DNA of 21,751 nucleotides from an uncultured euryarchaeote (GTDB lineage: Archaea; Thermoplasmatota; Poseidoniia; Poseidoniales; Poseidoniaceae), in assembly GCA_937897365.1 (NCBI GenBank), contig CALCOP010000032.1:1-21751 (forward strand), given 5' to 3'. Of this stretch, positions 15,860 to 21,751 are shown one piece after another. The position numbers and the translations under genes are program-made. The notes beneath the pieces were generated by a model. The model saw only the letters and a program-made list of their open reading frames with translations. It was not told the DNA's origin and searched no databases. The number at the start of each line of letters is the position of its first letter. Within the stretch, counting starts at the first letter, position 1.

Positions 15860-17491
15860 TCACAATTGTCCTGTAGATGCCTTGAGTAAGCCGAGGAAAG
15901 GCGGACTTGGGCGATTTGGTCTGCTCTTGAACTCTGGGTGATATTGCACACCGACATAATAGGGGTGACCATCGAGTTCAAAAATTTCACAGCGCTGTCC
16001 AGTTTCATCTTTTCCGACAAACTTTAGACCTGATGATTCAAGAGCCTCTATCATATCTGGATTGATTTCATATCGATGACGATGTCGTTCGTCAACTGAA
16101 TCACCTTCTCCATATAGCCGACGGATTTTACAATCATCGACTTGCCATAATGTTGGACGGCTACCGAGCCGCATCGTGCCTCCAAGATGGGTTTTAGATA
16201 TTTCAGGCATGAAAATCACTGCCGGATTTTTACAATTCTCATCAAATTCAGTTGAGTTTGAATCCTCAAAACCAAGTACATTACGGCAGAACTCAATAGC
16301 AGCAACTTGCAATCCGAGACATATGCCAAGATATGGAGTCGAGGAGGTTCGTGCATATTCTGCAGCAAGGATTTTTCCCTCAACCCCTCGATCACCAAAG
16401 CCTCCGGGGACCAAGACTCCAGATGCTTGCTTGAGTAATTTCCACGCGTCTTCTCGTTCTTGTGATTCCGGCCAATCCGATTCAAGATGACTTGCTTCAA
16501 TCCAATCGATGACCAGTTTTCGATTGACTGCCATAGCCGCATGCTGCAAACTCTTGATGACTGAGAGATAGGCATCCGAAAGATTGGTGTATTTACCGAC
16601 CATTGCAATGTGAACTTCTTCGGAAAGCGTATCGAGATTGTAAGCCATCGTGCGCCATTCTTCGAGTAAATCGGTAGCATGGCAATCGAGCTTGAGAATA
16701 TCACAGAGTCCTTGTTCTTGAAGCATCAATGGAACGTGATAGATGTTTGGAACATCATGTGTTGACATTACTGCCTTTGGTGCGACATGGCAGAATGCTG
16801 CTAACTTTTCACGCGTATCATCTGACAGCGGAGCAGATGAACGGCAAACGAGAATATCAGGGGTGATACCGAGTCCACGCAATTCTTTCACTGTATGTTG
16901 AGTCGGTTTGGTTTTTTGTTCTCCGACTGGGCCCATTACAGGTACGAGCGAAACATGAACAAAGGTCACATTCTCACGTCCAACTCGGAACTGGAATTGT
17001 CGAAGTGCTTCAATATACGGTGCAGACTCAATATCACCCACAGTCCCTCCAAGTTCGATGACACATGCATCTGGAGCAAGGTCACTGCCGTCGGCTGGTT
17101 GATGAGCAACCCTTTCCAGCCAATCTTGAACTGCGCCCGTAATGTGTGGTATCACTTGAACGGTTTTACCGAGATAGTCTCCCCGTCGTTCTGCCTCAAT
17201 GACTTTCGAGTAGATTTTTCCTGTTGTGACGTTGTTATCGCGACCCAAATTGATATCGAGAAAGCGTTCGTAGTTTCCGAGATCAAGATCGACTTCGCCG
17301 CCATCATCGAGAACAAAGACTTCTCCATGTTCAAACGGCGACATTGTACCAGCATCGCTGTTAAGATAAGGGTCAATTTTCAGAGAAGTGACTCGCAGCC
17401 CTGCACTTTTCATGAGCACACCGATGCTGCTTGCAGTAACTCCCTTACCTAATCCAGAAAGGACTCCCCCGCTAACCACAACGTACTTCAT
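15860..17491 (-). CDS. pyrG: CTP synthase
   Basis: Converts UTP to CTP using ATP and glutamine, the last step of pyrimidine nucleotide synthesis. The protein has 543 residues, normal length. The synthase domain (about 1-265) begins MKYVVVSGGVLSGLGKG with its P-loop, followed by KIDPYLNSDAGTMSPFEHGE and EQKTKPTQHTVKELR. The class I glutaminase domain has the nucleophile C391 in GICLGLQ and the H518/E520 pair in YHPEF. The frame is open upstream to 17551, but the conserved start is at 17491; an ATG at 17497 is in frame two codons earlier. It converges on the NAD kinase family gene with no spacer and diverges from tdh across about 95 bp. With pyrB and pyrI it places three pyrimidine genes in this window, in separate units. 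Confidence 0.97.
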   Translation of the reverse strand: MKYVVVSGGVLSGLGKGVTASSIGVLMKSAGLRVTSLKIDPYLNSDAGTMSPFEHGEVFVLDDGGEVDLDLGNYERFLDINLGRDNNVTTGKIYSKVIEAERRGDYLGKTVQVIPHITGAVQDWLERVAHQPADGSDLAPDACVIELGGTVGDIESAPYIEALRQFQFRVGRENVTFVHVSLVPVMGPVGEQKTKPTQHTVKELRGLGITPDILVCRSSAPLSDDTREKLAAFCHVAPKAVMSTHDVPNIYHVPLMLQEQGLCDILKLDCHATDLLEEWRTMAYNLDTLSEEVHIAMVGKYTNLSDAYLSVIKSLQHAAMAVNRKLVIDWIEASHLESDWPESQEREDAWKLLKQASGVLVPGGFGDRGVEGKILAAEYARTSSTPYLGICLGLQVAAIEFCRNVLGFEDSNSTEFDENCKNPAVIFMPEISKTHLGGTMRLGSRPTLWQVDDCKIRRLYGEGDSVDERHRHRYEINPDMIEALESSGLKFVGKDETGQRCEIFELDGHPYYVGVQYHPEFKSRPNRPSPPFLGLLKASTGQL

Positions 17492-17586
17492 GCACATCAA
17501 CGGGATTTTAGGCCGTCGCGCCTCCCATATCAACATACCTCTAAAAATCAATAATCAAACTCATGATGAAATGAGCGAAGAATCAA
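17492..17586. promoter_or_regulatory. Divergent promoter region of pyrG and tdh
   Basis: These 95 bp separate two divergent starts. CTAAAAATCAATAA (near 17540-17553) is the only AT-rich, TATA-like stretch and could serve tdh, with a short leader. On the other strand ATTATTGATTTTTAG overlaps it and could serve pyrG. No operator was recognised. Assigned by position, not by a strong motif match. Confidence 0.3.
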
Positions 17587-18525
17587 ATGGTGGGTTCGAT
17601 GTCTATGTTCATGGACCTACCAACTGGACGAGTCCTGGTCACCGGGGCATTAGGCCAAATCGGAACTGAGTTGGTAGAAGCACTTCGACAAAAACATGGC
17701 CACGAGGCCGTTATAGCCACAGATATTCGGGAAGCAGAAGGTTGCCAAATTCTTAATGTAATGGATAAAAAAGGAATCAAAAAATTGATGTTTGAAGAAC
17801 AAATTACTGAAGTCTATCATTTAGCTGCATTACTCTCAGCCACGGGAGAAAAAAATCCAAAATTATGTTGGGACATCAATGTAACTGGATTAGAAAATGT
17901 CATTGCTGCGGCGAAAGAAAATAATGCGAGGGTGTTTTCTCCCTCATCGATTGCCGTTTTTGGTCCAGATTGCCCCAAAAATGCACCTCAAATTACGCCG
18001 CTGAATCCCACGACCGTTTATGGAAAAACAAAGGTTGTTGGTGAAGAATTAGCGGTAACATCGGGAATTGATATGAGAGGTATTCGATATCCGGGTCTCA
18101 TTTCATACAAAGCTCCAGCGGGTGGAGGAACTACTGATTATGCTGTAGAAATATTTCACAGTGCTTTGGAAGATGGACATTACGAATGTTTTGTCCGTGA
18201 AGACACAAAATTACCGATGATGTATATGGATGACGCAATTCGTGCTACGATTGAATTAATGAATATCCCGTTCGAAGATCTTAGTGATTCAAGAGGTGGG
18301 TACAATATCTCGGGATGTTCATTCACCGCAGGTGAATTAGTGCGAAGTATTCAACGCCATCTACCAGAGTTCACATGCACATTCAAACCAGATATTCGGC
18401 AAAAATATGCGGATTCTTGGCCAGAGGAAATCGTCGACGTCGTAGCCAAGGAAGAGTGGGGATGGAAGCCAAGATTTAATCTCGATAAAATCGTAGATGA
18501 AATGATTTCCAACCTTAAGAAGTAA
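17587..18525 (+). CDS. tdh: L-threonine 3-dehydrogenase, SDR (epimerase-like) type
   Basis: Oxidises L-threonine to 2-amino-3-ketobutyrate with NAD, leading to glycine and acetyl-CoA or to aminoacetone. The 312 residues form an extended short-chain dehydrogenase. The Rossmann motif GALGQIG is at 20-26, a DI acidic pair (46-47) at the end of the second strand marks NAD preference, the active-site Ser is in FSPSS (117-121), and the catalytic YxxxK is Y145-K149 (YGKTK). The later GGGTTDYAVEIF and LPMMYMDDAIRATI segments are typical of SDR-type threonine dehydrogenase rather than of sugar epimerases, and set it apart from the unrelated zinc-dependent Tdh. Starts at 17587, 17599, 17605 and 17611 are all in frame; the core begins right after the last, so the true N-terminus is uncertain by up to eight residues. 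It converges on the HMG-CoA synthase gene. Confidence 0.88.
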   Translation: MVGSMSMFMDLPTGRVLVTGALGQIGTELVEALRQKHGHEAVIATDIREAEGCQILNVMDKKGIKKLMFEEQITEVYHLAALLSATGEKNPKLCWDINVTGLENVIAAAKENNARVFSPSSIAVFGPDCPKNAPQITPLNPTTVYGKTKVVGEELAVTSGIDMRGIRYPGLISYKAPAGGGTTDYAVEIFHSALEDGHYECFVREDTKLPMMYMDDAIRATIELMNIPFEDLSDSRGGYNISGCSFTAGELVRSIQRHLPEFTCTFKPDIRQKYADSWPEEIVDVVAKEEWGWKPRFNLDKIVDEMISNLKK

Positions 18526-18573
18526 TCATCTGGATGACAATTCTCTTGATGAATTGAGAACTCTTAACCGATT

Positions 18574-20154
18574 CTAACCGTTGATGCCGACCCACTTGTA
18601 TCGACGAGCACCTTCATCAACGCCTTCATCACCAATCTCGACCAATGCGAATTCGCCTTTTGGCGTAACTACGCTGTCATCTTGCAAACCTTTGTGGAGG
18701 TTTTCATAGGTGATATGATCAATTGCGATGCGGCCTGCGAGACGTTCAAACAAATGCCAACGAGAAACAACTTCTCTCCACCTTGGACTGACTTTTCCTT
18801 CAAACACTTTTGCTTTAGCGCCTGAACCATAGCCACATAGACCAAACAGCGTGTTGTCGAGATTACTGTTTTCTTCTAAATCAGATTCAAAAGTTGACAT
18901 GAGAGCAAGGAAAATAGAACCGGTATACTGGTTCCCAATGAGACTGCTTGCGCGTTGACCTTTTTCAATCCGGCTGGCATGGAAATCAACATATTCTGGA
19001 GTTTTGGAAATCGCTCGTCGATACCCGTCCATTGCTTTCTCCCAAATTTCAATGATTTGAGGGTCATCAGAGTTGTGATCTGCAGGCATAGGACCCAATT
19101 GCTCTGCAATCGCATCCCACATTTCAGTGCCTTCACGGTCGTGACGGAAGATATCAGGGAACATGCGCTTGGCTTGGAATGCATACGGTAAATGCATAAT
19201 GATTCGAGACCATTGCTCAGTTAGTCTTTCATCCTCACCGTGACTGTAACGATTCTGTTTTTCAGCCTTTTCTGCAAAGTTGTGGAAGGCTTGTCGAACT
19301 GCCGATTGATAACAACGGTTCGAAAATTGTCCATCAAAAATTGGTTCATCGCGGTGAACGCTTACTTTTTCTTCTCCGTGAGCGAAGATTCCTAACTTTC
19401 TAACAGTGGATTCGGGAAGGTGACGAATCATTCGCTCAATCAAGCCCTTTTTCATGGTGTGGCCCGTTTCCTGAGCCAATTGCATAACGTTGGTGATTAC
19501 CGAACGAATGCTCACTTCGCGACGAGGTTTGAAAAAATCATGCACTGGAGTCGTGGACACACCAATACAATCAGGAATCTCGAGAAGTCGAGGATTTCTG
19601 CGTATGAGCAATGCACCTCCACCAGCGCCCTGAGTGTATTCTCCAGAAGATTCGAGAGCGTATTTGGCATTATCAGAGAAGATGACGATACCCGTTCGCT
19701 CGTCATGTTCAGTGGAGCGAGCAACCCAATCAAGCGTGGTGTGTAAAGCGTCAACGGCACCAATACAGGCAAAAGTCATGTCAACAACATCACAATTTCG
19801 AAAGCAATCTTCCCCGTAGCGCTCTTGGTAACGTTGAGTGAGCATGTCAACGATATAGGTCGCCGTTGGCTTTGCACCATCGAGAGCAGATTCCGTTCCA
19901 AGATACATTCGACCGATGTTATTCGGGTCAAGTCCGTTGCGATCAATGATTTGCATAACAGCCATCGCCCCCATCGTAGCAGTATCTTCATGCACATCAG
20001 GAATAGCCATGGCTTCAAGCCCAAGGCCCTTGTTCAATTTTCCAAAATCTGCACCTCGCAGTTCAGCAAAATCCTTCATATCCATGTACAATCGAGGAAA
20101 ATGAATTGCGATATCGTCGATACCAACACAGGCTTGACTCTCAGTCCCCATCAT
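18574..20154 (-). CDS. Hydroxymethylglutaryl-CoA synthase, long bacterial-like type
   Basis: Condenses acetyl-CoA with acetoacetyl-CoA to HMG-CoA, the entry to the mevalonate pathway that supplies archaeal lipids. The protein has 526 residues, whereas the usual archaeal enzyme is near 350. The thiolase-fold catalytic triad is visible: E88 in GTESALDGAKP, C130 in MTFACIGAVDAL and H321 in IIMHLPYAFQ. The wording (KLNKGLGLEAMAIPDVHED, GEYTQGAGG, HDFFKP, DGQFSNRCYQ) strongly recalls Bacteroidetes-type HMG-CoA synthases. An insertion lies at about 211-268, and a further long part follows residue 335. No ribosome site precedes the ATG at 20154; a second ATG follows directly. It lies 69 bp downstream of the thermosome gene, with a hairpin in between. 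The enzyme family is secure; transfer from bacteria is inferred. Confidence 0.92.
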   Translation of the reverse strand: MMGTESQACVGIDDIAIHFPRLYMDMKDFAELRGADFGKLNKGLGLEAMAIPDVHEDTATMGAMAVMQIIDRNGLDPNNIGRMYLGTESALDGAKPTATYIVDMLTQRYQERYGEDCFRNCDVVDMTFACIGAVDALHTTLDWVARSTEHDERTGIVIFSDNAKYALESSGEYTQGAGGGALLIRRNPRLLEIPDCIGVSTTPVHDFFKPRREVSIRSVITNVMQLAQETGHTMKKGLIERMIRHLPESTVRKLGIFAHGEEKVSVHRDEPIFDGQFSNRCYQSAVRQAFHNFAEKAEKQNRYSHGEDERLTEQWSRIIMHLPYAFQAKRMFPDIFRHDREGTEMWDAIAEQLGPMPADHNSDDPQIIEIWEKAMDGYRRAISKTPEYVDFHASRIEKGQRASSLIGNQYTGSIFLALMSTFESDLEENSNLDNTLFGLCGYGSGAKAKVFEGKVSPRWREVVSRWHLFERLAGRIAIDHITYENLHKGLQDDSVVTPKGEFALVEIGDEGVDEGARRYKWVGING

Positions 20155-20170
20155 AGGTCGTTCTTCAAGC

Positions 20171-20203
20171 CCACTATTTGAAACAACTACCTTTCAAAAG
20201 TGG
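20171..20203 (-). promoter_or_regulatory. Stem-loop between thermosome and HMG-CoA synthase genes
   Basis: CCACT-A-TTTGAAA pairs with TTTCAAA-AGTGG over 12 bp with a single bulged A and an 8-nt loop. On the transcribed minus strand it lies about 16 nt ahead of the HMG-CoA synthase ATG and 40-odd nt after the thermosome stop. No T-run follows, so a leader element or RNA processing site fits as well as a terminator. Confidence 0.5.
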
Positions 20204-20223
20204 TTGAGGAGTGATTTCTGAGG

Positions 20224-21751
20224 TCATTCCATTTCGGGGACATCAGCCATTGAAGGGTCTTGTTTTGCCCATAACACATCATCGATGCGAAGAATGGAAA
20301 TAGCCGCTTCAGTCGCACCAGCAATCGATTGGCGAGCAATCAAATAAGGCTCGAGGACTCCGCTTTCCACCATATTTGCTGGTCGACGGTTCAGCAAGTC
20401 TAATCCAAGGTAGTGGGAAAAATCACCACCGTTTGCTTGTGCAGCAACGAGTTGTAATAAGGTATCAATTGGGTCTAAACCTGCATTTTCAGCAAGGACA
20501 CGTGGAATAACTTCCAAAGCATCGGCAAAGGCTTCTGCCCCGAGTTGTTCACGACCAGGTATAGATTCTGCAAATCTACGAAGACTTCGAGCCAGTGCTA
20601 CATGAGTTGCACCTCCGCCTGCCAAGAGGCGGTTATCCTCAAGCATCCTGCAAGCAACGCCAAGTGCGTCTGCAAAACTTCTCTCTACTTCTCCGAGAAC
20701 AGTTTCAGTACTGCCACACGCAATGAGCGTAGCTCCACCTTCTTCGGTTTCAACAATCCAATGGGCAACACTTCCCCATGTCTCGTTTTTACTGGAAATA
20801 AAAGCACCCAAATCATCAGAATGAGCACGTTTTACATCGGAGACAAGCGTAGCACCACAGCCGCGAGCTAAGAGGTCGAGATCTGAACGAGCGACACGGC
20901 GAAAGGCTTGAATTCCCACTTGTGCAAGCATGATTCTTGCTTCCTCATCTATACCTTCTTTACAAGCAAGTAATCCAATTCCCAACGTTTGGAGGTGATC
21001 GATTTGTTCTTGAAGTAATTCAACCTCTTTCGCTCGAAAACTCTCGAGTACACCTGGAGATGTAACATTAATTTTCATATCACTTTTCATCGAACGTCGC
21101 TCAATGCCTCCATCGACAAGGAGAATTTTACCAGCACCCGCAACCCGAGGCATGTCCTCATGAATACGATTTTTCGCTAAAACCAAGCCAGTAACCAATC
21201 GAGTATCCGCCATACTACCTCCAGACTGCTGTAATATTTTTACGCGTGTTGGATCAGCGACTGTTCCGTTTTCAGAAACAACTTGAATTGCTTCAGCGGC
21301 TTCAACAGCGAGTTGGGCAAGGAGCATCTGCATTGAGTGATGACCTTTGCCGGCAAGAGAGGTTTGAGTCGCAAGTAAACGGTGCTCTTTACCAGAATCG
21401 AGCGCTAAGTCACTGAGTACTTCCAGAGCATGTGTTTCTGCCATTCGAAAACCACGTGCAATAATTGCAGGGTGGACATCTTGAGTAACCAAATGCCAAG
21501 CATTCTGTAACATCTCCGCAGACATGAGGAGGGTCGATGTTGTTCCGTCACGAGCAATCTTATCTTGCACGGATGAGGCGTTAATCATCATTTTCGCCAC
21601 AGGGTGTTCGACCTTAGCCGATTCAAGGACGGTCACACCATCGTTTGTGACAAGTGTCCGTCCATCATCATCAATGAGCAATTTATCCAATCCGCGTGGG
21701 CCGAGTGTCGAGCGAACTGCTCCTGCGAGGGCCATTGCTGCCTGAATGTTG
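20224..21751 (-). CDS. Thermosome (group II chaperonin) subunit, N-terminus off window
   Basis: Group II chaperonins form double-ring ATP-driven folding machines in the archaeal cytoplasm. The frame is open to the right edge and reads NIQAAMALAGAVRSTLGPRGLDK, so the ATG at 21735 is internal and roughly the first 30-40 residues are missing. Visible landmarks are STLGPRGLDK, TNDGVTVL, the ATP-hydrolysis motif DGTTST, the apical domain with LLVDGGIE, the second nucleotide-binding aspartate in FADALGV, GGGATHVALA, and the C-terminal ILRIDDVLWA. Two oddities are seen: the position after GGGA reads TH where most family members have a conserved acidic residue, and the protein ends in ADVPEME with none of the Gly-Gly-Met tail common in thermosomes. 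It may therefore be a diverged paralogue. The HMG-CoA synthase gene follows after 69 bp. Confidence 0.93.
   Translation of the reverse strand, partial: NIQAAMALAGAVRSTLGPRGLDKLLIDDDGRTLVTNDGVTVLESAKVEHPVAKMMINASSVQDKIARDGTTSTLLMSAEMLQNAWHLVTQDVHPAIIARGFRMAETHALEVLSDLALDSGKEHRLLATQTSLAGKGHHSMQMLLAQLAVEAAEAIQVVSENGTVADPTRVKILQQSGGSMADTRLVTGLVLAKNRIHEDMPRVAGAGKILLVDGGIERRSMKSDMKINVTSPGVLESFRAKEVELLQEQIDHLQTLGIGLLACKEGIDEEARIMLAQVGIQAFRRVARSDLDLLARGCGATLVSDVKRAHSDDLGAFISSKNETWGSVAHWIVETEEGGATLIACGSTETVLGEVERSFADALGVACRMLEDNRLLAGGGATHVALARSLRRFAESIPGREQLGAEAFADALEVIPRVLAENAGLDPIDTLLQLVAAQANGGDFSHYLGLDLLNRRPANMVESGVLEPYLIARQSIAGATEAAISILRIDDVLWAKQDPSMADVPEME

Noticed and set aside
18526..18573. Possible two-way terminator between tdh and HMG-CoA synthase
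   Set aside because: TCATCTGGATGA and a TTCTC/GAGAA pair are short, with no T-run on either strand. Not enough to call a terminator.
21733..21735. ATG at 21735 as the thermosome start
   Set aside because: The frame stays open to the edge, and the preceding residues NIQAA match the family, so the ATG is internal.
1..21751. CRISPR arrays, insertion sequences, tRNA or rRNA genes
   Set aside because: I saw no regularly spaced repeats, transposase motifs, cloverleaf signatures or rRNA segments in the spacers. No computed search was possible.

Overview
The window is a gene-dense stretch of an archaeal chromosome. The evidence is a group II chaperonin (thermosome), an NcsA/TtuA-type tRNA thiolase with two zinc ribbons, aspartate carbamoyltransferase with a separate regulatory subunit (pyrB-pyrI), an archaeal-style NAD kinase family protein and Roadblock/LC7 proteins. 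Several genes look bacterial in type: a threonyl-tRNA synthetase with TGS and HxxxH editing domains, a long HMG-CoA synthase, and an SDR-type threonine dehydrogenase. Moderate GC, short spacers and this mixture suggest a planktonic Thermoplasmatota lineage such as Marine Group II (Poseidoniia). The lineage is an inference; no marker RNA is present.

Layout. 1-3502 (minus): a small Roadblock protein followed 8 bp later by a coiled-coil protein of more than 1050 residues with its own Roadblock-like domain, running off the left edge. 3503-3828: a structured divergent spacer with hairpins and a two-copy degenerate repeat. 3829-4830 (plus): tRNA thiolase, abutting pyrI-pyrB (minus, 4831-6251). 6378-8171 (plus): a six-TM protein with a long helical tail, convergent with a nine-TM, helical-repeat protein (8174-10726, minus) that sits directly downstream of thrS (10736-12763, minus). 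12861-14573 (minus): a DRAM/Frag1-like six-TM protein, a small charged protein and a five-TM protein. 14663-15859 (plus): NAD kinase family, abutting pyrG (minus). 17587-18525 (plus): threonine dehydrogenase, convergent with HMG-CoA synthase (minus). 20224-21751 (minus): thermosome, cut by the right edge.

How the genes fit together. pyrB, pyrI and pyrG cover the committed and last steps of CTP synthesis; PyrI is the subunit through which CTP normally feeds back. HMG-CoA synthase feeds the mevalonate route to archaeal lipids. thrS and tdh both act on threonine but are in separate units. The uncharacterised parts are the Roadblock/coiled-coil pair, the two large convergent membrane proteins and the three-gene DRAM-like cluster. 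No CRISPR array, insertion sequence, tRNA or rRNA was recognised.
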